Positions 1 through 5,223 of a DNA stretch of 5,223 nucleotides are shown one piece after another (within the stretch, counting starts at the first letter, position 1; each line of letters starts with the position of its first letter). Source of the stretch: an uncultured Bacteroidaceae bacterium (GTDB lineage Bacteria; Bacteroidota; Bacteroidia; Bacteroidales; Bacteroidaceae); assembly GCA_904502185.1 (NCBI GenBank), contig CAJGDX010000116.1, forward strand, positions 1 through 5,223. Direction: 5' to 3'. Below the pieces are notes generated by a model. The model was given only the letters and a program-made list of their open reading frames with translations, did not search any database and was not told the origin of the DNA. Made by a program: the position numbers and the translations under genes.

Positions 1-1179
1 CTCGGGGAGTTCGACCATTCCGTATGAGAAGTGTACAAGTCCCTTGCCCCAAGAGAAACCTAGTTTGTCAAGCAGCAGTGAAAGTACCTGGAAGTGGTAG
101 TTCTGCTCGTTGCCCACTACGTACACCATCTTGTCGATGGGGTAGTCGCGGAAACGCAACTGTGCAGTACCGATGTCCTGTGTCATGTATACCGATGTGC
201 CGTCGCTGCGCAGCAACAGTTTCTCGTCGAGGCCATCTTTTGTAAGGTCGGCCCACACAGAGCCATCCTCGCGGCGGTAGAAGATATCCTTCTCCAGTCC
301 TCCGAGTACAGTCTCCTTACCGACAAGGTATGTGTCCGATTCGTAGTAAATCTTGTCGAAGCTTACGCCCAGGGTCTTGTAGGTCTCGTCGAATCCCTCG
401 TATACCCAGCCGTTCATGGTCTTCCAGAGGTTGCGTACCTCTTCGTCGCCCTGCTCCCATTTTACAAGCATTTCGCGTGCCTCTGCCATCAGGGGCGATG
501 AAGCCTCGGCCTCCTCTTTTGTTGCGCCGGCTGCCATCGCCTCGCTTATCTCTGCCTTGTAGTGCTTGTCGAAAGCTACATAGTAGTCACCGATAAGGTG
601 GTCACCCTTTTTGCCACTGCTTGCAGGTGTCTCGCCGTTGCCCCACTTCTGCCATGCGAGCATCGACTTGCAGATGTGTATGCCTCGGTCGTTCACAATG
701 TTGGTCTTTACAACCTTGTTACCGTTGGCCTCAATGATGTTTGAGAGTGCGTAACCCAAAAGGTTGTTACGTATGTGTCCCAGGTGCAGGGGCTTGTTGG
801 TGTTGGGCGATGAGTACTCCACCATCACCAGAGGCGACTCCTCTGTTACGGGTGTGATACCCCATTTCTCGGCCTTGTCAATGTCCTGCAAAAGCTCTAT
901 CCAGTAGCTTGCAGCAATGTTTACGTTGAGGAATCCCTTGATTACATTGTACGAAGCAATCAGAGGTAGTCTCTTCTTCAACTCCTCGCCAATTTCTGTT
1001 GCAGTCTCTTCGGGACGCTTGCGAGAGAGTGCGAGGAAGGGGAATACTACAAGTGTGAAGTCGCCTTCGAACTCCTTGCGTGTCTTTTGTAGTTGGAATT
1101 TGTCGGCTGTAACTGCCTGACCATAAAGTGCTTCAATGGCTGCGGCAATGTTCTCGACAAGAATGTTTTCTATGCTCAT
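1..1179 (-). CDS. argS: Arginyl-tRNA synthetase, N-terminal 393 residues (3' end beyond left edge)
   Basis: Class I aminoacyl-tRNA synthetase that charges tRNA-Arg with arginine in the cytoplasm. Reading the minus strand from the ATG at 1179-1177 gives 393 uninterrupted codons that reach position 1 still in frame. Residues about 1-90 form the Add1-like N-terminal domain that contacts the tRNA. The class I catalytic core follows: SPNTNKPLHLGHIRNN (residues 124-139) contains the HIGH-equivalent HLGH at 132-135, and YMTQDIGTA at 331-339 is the typical ArgS active-site segment. Family members are usually about 550-600 residues, so roughly 200 residues are missing beyond the window: the KMSKS-equivalent region and the DALR anticodon-binding domain. 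The truncation comes from the window edge, not from a mutation. The start is supported by MSIENILVEN, a normal family N terminus, and by a -7 promoter element 38 bp upstream. The gene is divergent from ruvB. Family assignment is very secure. Confidence 0.96.
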   Translation of the reverse strand, partial: MSIENILVENIAAAIEALYGQAVTADKFQLQKTRKEFEGDFTLVVFPFLALSRKRPEETATEIGEELKKRLPLIASYNVIKGFLNVNIAASYWIELLQDIDKAEKWGITPVTEESPLVMVEYSSPNTNKPLHLGHIRNNLLGYALSNIIEANGNKVVKTNIVNDRGIHICKSMLAWQKWGNGETPASSGKKGDHLIGDYYVAFDKHYKAEISEAMAAGATKEEAEASSPLMAEAREMLVKWEQGDEEVRNLWKTMNGWVYEGFDETYKTLGVSFDKIYYESDTYLVGKETVLGGLEKDIFYRREDGSVWADLTKDGLDEKLLLRSDGTSVYMTQDIGTAQLRFRDYPIDKMVYVVGNEQNYHFQVLSLLLDKLGFSWGKGLVHFSYGMVELPE

Positions 1180-1216
1180 ATATTGATATTTATTTTGTTT
1201 CCTGAATTTCAACTTA

Positions 1217-1224
1217 CAAAGATA
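1217..1224 (-). promoter_or_regulatory. Candidate argS promoter, Bacteroidetes -7 element
   Basis: The minus strand reads TATCTTTG, an exact match to the Bacteroidetes primary sigma factor -7 consensus TAnnTTTG. It lies 38 bp before the argS ATG, which would give a leader of about 30 nt. I see no good TTTG-type -33 box 19-21 bp further upstream, only a weak TGCGTG-like stretch around 1245-1250. The leader is A-rich and lacks a Shine-Dalgarno sequence, as is normal in this phylum. Confidence 0.6.
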
Positions 1225-1363
1225 GGCTCTTTTATTAAGATGTACACGCATAATTCGGCGAAAAAATAATCAGCAGCCCAAAAAATGATTCTTTCGGGGT
1301 GTGTGCCGTGGTTCAACGGAAATATTCTCGTTGCTATCTTCGCGGCTTTTCGTTTCTTTGTTG

Positions 1364-1371
1364 TATCTTAG
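1364..1371 (+). promoter_or_regulatory. Weak candidate ruvB promoter -7 element
   Basis: TATCTTAG differs by one base from TAnnTTTG and lies 22 bp before the ruvB ATG, giving a very short leader. A second one-mismatch match, TATCTTCG at 1335-1342, would give a leader of about 45 nt. Neither has a convincing TTTG box 19-21 bp upstream, so the choice between them is open. Confidence 0.3.
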
Positions 1372-1393
1372 CAGACTGAAACGACAATATTGT

Positions 1394-2419
1394 ATGAACG
1401 ATAATTTTGATATAAGGGGCAGGCAGAACCATCACAGCGACAAAGAGTTTGAAAATGCTCTGCGTCCGCTCTCTTTTTCCGACTTCAGCGGTCAGGATAA
1501 GATAGTGAACAATCTGAGCATCTTTGTTCAGGCTGCACGTATGCGTGGCGAGTCGCTCGACCATGTGCTGTTGCACGGCCCTCCCGGACTGGGAAAGACA
1601 ACATTGAGCAATATTATAGCAAACGAGCTTGGAGTGGGATTCAAGGTTACTTCGGGTCCCGTGCTCGACAAACCCGGCGACCTTGCAGGTATACTCACTT
1701 CGCTTGAACCCAACGATGTGCTGTTCATCGACGAGATTCACCGTCTTTCGCCCATCGTTGAGGAGTATCTCTATTCGGCAATGGAGGACTACCGCATTGA
1801 TATTCTCATAGACAAGGGCCCCTCGGCACGTTCCATACAGATAGACCTCAATCCTTTCACACTGATAGGTGCAACCACCCGCAGCGGATTGCTCACAGCT
1901 CCCTTGCGCGCCCGTTTCGGCATAAACATGCACCTCGAATATTACGACAGCAAGACACTCTCGGGCATCATCTGCCGCTCGGCTGATATTTTGGGAGTGA
2001 CATACGACGAGGATTCTACGTACGAGATTGCCCGTCGCAGCCGTGGTACGCCCCGTATTGCGAATGCTCTGTTGCGCCGTGTGCGCGACTTTGCGCAGGT
2101 GATGGGAAACGGTCATATAAACACAAGCATTGCCCGCACTGCGCTCGAGGCACTGAACATCGACAAATATGGCCTCGACGAGATTGACAACAAGATTCTT
2201 TGTGTCATCATCGACAAGTTCAAAGGGGGTCCCGTGGGCATCGGCACCATAGCCACCGCCCTCAGCGAGGATGCAGGAACCATCGAAGAGGTCTACGAAC
2301 CCTACCTCATAAAAGAGGGATTCATCAAGCGCACCCCTCGCGGACGCGAGGTTACCGACCTTGCCTACAAGCATTTGGGACGAACGAAATATAACGACGG
2401 TCAGGGTACGCTCTTTTAA
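1394..2419 (+). CDS. ruvB: Holliday junction branch migration ATPase RuvB
   Basis: Hexameric AAA+ motor that, with RuvA, drives branch migration of Holliday junctions during recombinational repair; RuvC then cuts the junction. The 341-residue product has the normal family length. Walker A is GPPGLGKT at 62-69, Walker B is LFIDEIHRL at 110-118, and the sensor 1 region is GATTRSG at 159-165. LRARFG at 171-176 holds the probable arginine finger. The sensor 2 segment is RGTPRIANALLRR at 217-229. The C-terminal winged-helix DNA-binding domain starts near GGPVGIGTIATAL (278-290) and runs through TPRGREV (314-320). The frame is open back to a GTG at 1301, but the extra 31 residues do not look like RuvB, while the ATG at 1394 gives MNDNFDIRGR, a typical start in this group. 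The flippase gene follows after 21 bp with no terminator, so the two are probably co-transcribed. Confidence 0.97.
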   Translation: MNDNFDIRGRQNHHSDKEFENALRPLSFSDFSGQDKIVNNLSIFVQAARMRGESLDHVLLHGPPGLGKTTLSNIIANELGVGFKVTSGPVLDKPGDLAGILTSLEPNDVLFIDEIHRLSPIVEEYLYSAMEDYRIDILIDKGPSARSIQIDLNPFTLIGATTRSGLLTAPLRARFGINMHLEYYDSKTLSGIICRSADILGVTYDEDSTYEIARRSRGTPRIANALLRRVRDFAQVMGNGHINTSIARTALEALNIDKYGLDEIDNKILCVIIDKFKGGPVGIGTIATALSEDAGTIEEVYEPYLIKEGFIKRTPRGREVTDLAYKHLGRTKYNDGQGTLF

Positions 2420-2440
2420 AAAGCTTTTGTAATTAAGAAA

Positions 2441-3928
2441 ATGTCGAAATTAGGTTCTCTTTTTAAAGATACGGTCATTTACGGAATGAGCAGCATAGTG
2501 GGACGTTTCCTCAACTATCTGCTGGTGCCGCTCTACACTGCAAAAATGAGTGTGGAGTCGGGCGAATATGGTGTTGTGACTAATATGTATGCCTGGACGG
2601 CACTCATTCTGATGATATTGGTCTTTGGAATGGAGACAACCTTCTTCCGCTTTGCCGACAAGGAGAAAGGCAATGTGTCGAAGGTCTTTTCAATGTGCAT
2701 GCAGGTGATTGCCCTGCTGTGCGCAATGTTCCTGACAGGGGTCTTCTGTGGCATCGACTCGCTGGCAGGGCTGCTTGGCTATGCCGACCATCCCGAATTC
2801 ATTACCATGATGGCAGTGGTTGTTGCGCTGGATGCCTTGCAGGCAATACCTTTCGGTCTTTTGCGCTTTCAGGGGCGTGCAATGAAGTTTGCCTCGCTCA
2901 AGATGCTTAACATCCTGACGAATATTGCATTGAACCTGATTGTCTTTCTGCTGTTGCCTCTGCTCTACGAACAGCACCCCGACATTGTGGGCAGTTTCTA
3001 TTCGCCCGGCAATCAATCCTACTATGTATTCCTGATTAACCTGCTTTGTACGTCGTTCATTACCCTGTTCTTTATACCCGAACTGAAAATGTATCGTCCC
3101 ACGGGTGATACAACTCTGCTGAAAAAGATGCTCTCCTATTCGTGGCCGTTGCTGTTGTTGGGCATTGCAGGTATTCTCAATCTGAACGCCGACAAGATTC
3201 TCTACCCTCAGCTTGTTCCCGGCCAGCAGGGAAAAATGGAACTGAGCATATACGGCGCAGCCGTAAAGATTGCAGCCATCATGGCCATGCTGATGCAGGC
3301 TTTCCGCTACGCTTACGAGCCTTTTGTCTTTGGCAACCGCGACAAGAAGGATAGCAAGGCACTCTATGCCAAGGCTATGAAGTTCTTCATTATAGTGTCG
3401 CTGATGGCCTTCCTGTGCGTGGTTTTTTATATGGACTTAATCAAGCACATCATCAATCCCGGTTACTGGGAAGGATTGAAAGTGGTTCCCTATATTATGG
3501 CAGCCGAGATATTTATGGGTGTTTACTTCAACCTCTCTTTCTGGTACAAGCTCAACGACGAAACGTGGTGGGGGGCTATCTTCTCGTTCACCGGATGCGC
3601 CCTGCTTTTTGCAGTGAACATCATTTTTGTACCCCGATACGGCTATATGGCATGTGCATGGGCATCGTTCAGCGCATACTTTGTGGCAATGACAATGTCC
3701 TATTTTGTCGGACGCAAGCGCAACCCCATCGAGTACGACCTGAAGGGCATTGCCGGCTACCTGCTGTTGTTCGGCGCGCTCTATGCAGTCTCCGCCCTGT
3801 TGCCCGTGGAGAGTGTGGCGGTACGCCTTACGTTCAATACACTGCTGCTTGCCGTGTATGTTGCCTATTTTGTTAGAAAGGATCTTCCGCTGAAAAACAT
3901 TCCTTTCGTCAATCGCTTTTTCAAGTGA
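2441..3928 (+). CDS. MOP-superfamily polysaccharide/oligosaccharide flippase (Wzx-like)
   Basis: Predicted inner-membrane transporter of the polysaccharide-export family, which flips lipid-linked glycans from the cytoplasmic to the periplasmic leaflet. The 495-residue product is mostly hydrophobic. I count about 14 membrane segments, near residues 11-32, 48-66, 84-105, 120-141, 155-175, 193-213, 232-250, 268-290, 312-330, 346-368, 377-397, 401-424, 436-455 and 460-478, which is the usual number for this superfamily. The N terminus (FKDTVIYGMSSIVGRFLNYL, residues 8-27) has the family look: a basic amphipathic start, then helix 1 with GR and N. The first charged loop holds FFRFADKEKG (68-77), also usual in these flippases. 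The ATG at 2441 follows an A-rich leader, 21 bp after the ruvB stop. No glycosyltransferase or polymerase gene lies nearby, so the substrate (O-glycan, LPS, capsule or other) cannot be inferred. MurJ is less likely, but I cannot exclude it by eye. Confidence 0.88.
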   Translation: MSKLGSLFKDTVIYGMSSIVGRFLNYLLVPLYTAKMSVESGEYGVVTNMYAWTALILMILVFGMETTFFRFADKEKGNVSKVFSMCMQVIALLCAMFLTGVFCGIDSLAGLLGYADHPEFITMMAVVVALDALQAIPFGLLRFQGRAMKFASLKMLNILTNIALNLIVFLLLPLLYEQHPDIVGSFYSPGNQSYYVFLINLLCTSFITLFFIPELKMYRPTGDTTLLKKMLSYSWPLLLLGIAGILNLNADKILYPQLVPGQQGKMELSIYGAAVKIAAIMAMLMQAFRYAYEPFVFGNRDKKDSKALYAKAMKFFIIVSLMAFLCVVFYMDLIKHIINPGYWEGLKVVPYIMAAEIFMGVYFNLSFWYKLNDETWWGAIFSFTGCALLFAVNIIFVPRYGYMACAWASFSAYFVAMTMSYFVGRKRNPIEYDLKGIAGYLLLFGALYAVSALLPVESVAVRLTFNTLLLAVYVAYFVRKDLPLKNIPFVNRFFK

Positions 3929-4094
3929 CGTTTCGGTTGGTGATACGGTATATGGAAACAACAAATGCTTTCCACCGACAGCGCTAATCCGATTGTTTGG
4001 CATTAACTGTTGCGCAAATAACAAAAGCCTTACTATTTCAAAAGGTGCTAAAATGAGAATTGTTAACGGAAGTATAAACCAGTAATATAAAAAA
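3929..4094. other. AT-rich intergenic gap between flippase and secreted-protein genes
   Basis: This 166-bp gap separates two same-strand genes and is much longer than the 21-bp ruvB-flippase spacer, so the downstream gene probably has its own promoter. I find no good TAnnTTTG match. TTTG at 3996-3999 could serve as a -33 box, but nothing suitable lies 19-21 bp later. Two weak hairpins are present: a nested one at 3933-3978 and AGCCTT/AAGGTGCT at 4026-4049. A ten-codon ATG-to-TAA frame (4053-4085) ends 9 bp before the next gene and is probably chance. Confidence 0.5.
3933..3978 (+). terminator. Possible weak terminator-like hairpin after the flippase gene
   Basis: TGGAAA (3953-3958) pairs with TTTCCA (3969-3974) around a 10-nt loop, and TCGG (3933-3936) can pair with CCGA (3975-3978) just outside it. 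The structure begins 5 bp after the flippase stop. No T-tract follows, so this is at best a weak or factor-dependent terminator or an mRNA-end stabiliser, and it may be chance. Confidence 0.25.
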
Positions 4095-4958
4095 ATGATG
4101 AAAGCTATGAAATTGTTTTTATGTGCGTTGCTATTGTTCTCATTGAATACAATTGTAGCCCAGGAAAACTCATTTCTTGATGGGCGCAAATGGGTAGTTC
4201 ACGAATATCGGATAAATCCATTTGATGATTATAACGATGTCGTTACATTCATTGCTTGTGGTGATACAACATTATCTGGCCTTACCTATAAGAAAGTATA
4301 TTCTATAAAATGTGACTCAATTGATAGTGTAGAACTTCCAATGTTGATTCGTCGTGATGGAAGCAAAATTTATCATCGCTATGGTAGTTATGGAAAATGG
4401 AATCCTGATACTTTGGTTTTTGATGAAGATTGGCAGCAAGGCGATAATACAATATTTCCGCTTCAACGGAATTTTGATGGCACAATAGATGTATTTGCAA
4501 AAATATTTGAAATAGGATATTTGCAGGGACGTAAATCCTGGGATGTAAATGGTATGTATACATGGATTCAAGACGTTGGATTTGTTAAAACGCGTTTGTT
4601 CTTTGATTCTCAGCATGAATTGCAGGGGACAAATCTTTATAATCTAATTTGTTGCGTAGAAGCCAATGGAGACACGTTGTATGTCAATCGCGCCCTTTTG
4701 TACTTGACACAAACGGGAATTTCGTCCGCCGTTAGTGATAATATAATTTGTCAACAATCAGCCGACGGCCTTTCTGTAAACATCGGTGCCGATATTCCTC
4801 AGTGGAGTGCCACCCTCTACAACAGCAATGGCATCTGCGTAGCGCAGAAAGAGGGCGCAGGTAGCGAAATATTCCTACCCGCCGACAGCAAGGGTACGCA
4901 CATTCTTGTTGTAAAGGCCGGTGGCAGGGTTGTTAAGAAGAAGATTGCGCTGAAATAG
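4095..4958 (+). CDS. Secreted protein of unknown function with T9SS-like C-terminal sorting domain
   Basis: No specific function recognised. The 287-residue product begins with a Sec signal peptide: basic MMKAMK, a hydrophobic core at residues 7-21, and probable cleavage at VA|Q (22/23). There is no lipobox cysteine, so it should not be a lipoprotein. Residues about 28-205 resemble a family of secreted Bacteroidales proteins: GDTTLSGLTYKKVYS (56-70), then WIQDVGFVKT (157-166), then NLICCVEANGDTLYVN (183-198). The last ~75 residues look like a T9SS type A sorting module: a beta-rich stretch with ATLYNSNGICVAQ (239-251), then GTHILVV (267-273) and the basic end VVKKKIALK (279-287). In species with T9SS such a tail sends proteins across the outer membrane. 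G+C is about 37% over 4141-4740 but about 53% from 4761 to the stop. ATGs at 4098 and 4107 are alternative starts that would keep the signal peptide. Confidence 0.8.
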   Translation: MMKAMKLFLCALLLFSLNTIVAQENSFLDGRKWVVHEYRINPFDDYNDVVTFIACGDTTLSGLTYKKVYSIKCDSIDSVELPMLIRRDGSKIYHRYGSYGKWNPDTLVFDEDWQQGDNTIFPLQRNFDGTIDVFAKIFEIGYLQGRKSWDVNGMYTWIQDVGFVKTRLFFDSQHELQGTNLYNLICCVEANGDTLYVNRALLYLTQTGISSAVSDNIICQQSADGLSVNIGADIPQWSATLYNSNGICVAQKEGAGSEIFLPADSKGTHILVVKAGGRVVKKKIALK

Positions 4959-4983
4959 TGTCTGATAATTAAGGGAATTTATT

Positions 4984-5024
4984 ATTGCGATTAAGGAATC
5001 TTAGTCGCAATTTTCTTTTCTTTG
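4984..5024 (+). terminator. Rho-independent terminator after the secreted-protein gene
   Basis: A 12-bp stem (4984-4995 with 5000-5011), fully paired apart from one T-G wobble at 4991/5004, closes a GAAT tetraloop (4996-4999). The T-rich run TTTCTTTTCTTTG follows directly. It starts 25 bp after the stop codon at 4956-4958. This is a strong intrinsic terminator for the plus-strand unit. Confidence 0.88.
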
Positions 5025-5223
5025 TATTCTACGGTAGTTTTTACCCTTAACCATTTGTTGCAATCCGAAAGTCAGTCGTTTCTATCCTTACTTTTTGGCG
5101 CCCCAAACCAATATAAGAATAAGTTTTTACCCCGGCAGAATAAAAATAAGACCGCAATCGCTATCTTTGGTTTGACGAAGGGGCTAAGTCCCAAGTGTAT
5201 AACTTAAATCCTTAGCTTATGAA
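5025..5223. other. Non-coding right-hand end; no convincing gene
   Basis: About 39% G+C over 5041-5220. The only plus-strand frame of note (5022-5207) would start with TTG inside the terminator T-tract, carries no recognisable domain and spans a promoter-like motif, so I do not call it a gene. The stretch contains a palindromic GGCGCC (5097-5102), a loose inverted repeat (GCCCCAAACC at 5100-5109 against GGTTTG...GGGGC at 5169-5184), and a promoter-like element described separately. An ATG at 5219-5221 may start a gene beyond the window. Confidence 0.5.
5162..5169 (+). promoter_or_regulatory. Candidate promoter -7 element for a gene right of the window
   Basis: TATCTTTG is an exact match to the Bacteroidetes TAnnTTTG consensus and identical to the element upstream of argS on the other strand. 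It sits downstream of the terminator at 4984-5024, and 49 bp after its last base an ATG (5219-5221) begins at the window edge. A -33 TTTG box at the expected distance (about 5137-5143) is missing, so this is a candidate only. Confidence 0.4.

Larger units (their letters stand above)
1180..1393. other. Divergent intergenic region between argS and ruvB
   Basis: These 214 bp separate two genes transcribed in opposite directions, so both promoters should lie here. The argS side carries a perfect TATCTTTG element (minus strand, 1217-1224). The ruvB side has only imperfect candidates (1335-1342 and 1364-1371). The middle (about 1255-1295) is A/T-rich with short imperfect inverted repeats such as AATCA/TGATT, too weak to call a structured RNA. 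No small ORF here looks real. Confidence 0.6.

Noticed and set aside
94..501. A 135-codon plus-strand frame opposite argS.
   Set aside because: It is fully antisense to the well-supported argS reading frame and has no family resemblance.
1301..1393. A 31-residue N-terminal extension of RuvB from the GTG at 1301.
   Set aside because: It is unlike RuvB N termini, would pass through both promoter-like elements, and the ATG at 1394 gives the normal start and length.
1334..2374. A 346-codon open frame on the minus strand, opposite ruvB.
   Set aside because: It lies almost wholly within ruvB, which has all RuvB motifs. The predicted product has no recognisable domain, and the open frame follows from the codon bias of the sense gene.
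2419..2428. The AAAAGCTTTT palindrome after the ruvB stop, considered as a terminator.
   Set aside because: It is a 10-bp AT-rich palindrome with no loop and no following T-run, overlapping the stop codon. It could not end transcription efficiently.
4053..4085. A ten-codon ATG-to-TAA frame just before the secreted-protein gene, considered as a regulatory leader peptide.
   Set aside because: It has no run of codons for one amino acid and only a weak nearby hairpin, and frames this short are common by chance.
4095..4127. Cys10 in the signal peptide, considered as a lipoprotein lipobox.
   Set aside because: The cysteine sits in the middle of the hydrophobic core after FL, not after a small residue, and is too close to the N terminus. 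The VA|Q site fits ordinary signal peptidase I cleavage.
3437..4189. A 250-codon open frame on the minus strand, spanning the flippase 3' end and the following gap.
   Set aside because: It overlaps the membrane-protein gene and the signal-peptide region of the next gene, has no recognisable domain, and its product is rich in His, Cys and Gln, as expected of a shadow frame.
5022..5207. A 61-codon plus-strand frame with a TTG start.
   Set aside because: The start is inside the terminator T-tract, there is no ribosome-binding context, and the frame runs through a promoter-like element. No domain is recognised.

Overview
The window looks like a chromosomal segment of a Bacteroidales bacterium (Bacteroides/Prevotella-like). 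This rests on the Bacteroidetes-style ArgS and RuvB sequences, the TAnnTTTG type of -7 promoter element upstream of argS, A-rich leaders without clear Shine-Dalgarno sites, and a secreted protein ending in a domain that resembles the type IX secretion (T9SS) sorting domain. Genus cannot be fixed from sequence reading alone. The conserved genes are about 50-55% G+C in the rows I counted; the right-hand part of the window is clearly more AT-rich.

Layout. Positions 1-1179 (minus strand) hold the first 393 codons of argS, arginyl-tRNA synthetase, which runs off the left edge. A 214-bp divergent intergenic region (1180-1393) separates it from ruvB (1394-2419, plus strand), the Holliday-junction branch-migration motor. 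Twenty-one bp later comes a 495-residue, about 14-helix MOP-superfamily flippase of the Wzx/polysaccharide-export type (2441-3928), probably co-transcribed with ruvB. A 166-bp AT-rich gap (3929-4094) leads to a 287-residue secreted protein (4095-4958) with a signal peptide and a C-terminal T9SS-like sorting module. A strong rho-independent terminator (4984-5024) closes it. The last 200 bp hold no convincing gene, but they contain a perfect TAnnTTTG element and an ATG right at the window edge that may begin the next gene.

How the parts relate. argS and ruvB are housekeeping genes transcribed away from each other. The flippase presumably moves a lipid-linked glycan across the inner membrane, but no glycosyltransferase accompanies it here, so its substrate is unknown. 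The secreted protein appears to be an accessory, probably recently acquired or reassorted gene: its first ~222 codons are about 37% G+C and its last ~65 codons about 53%. This internal composition break is the most interesting observation. I saw no CRISPR array, tRNA, rRNA, complete mobile element or clear new multi-gene system.
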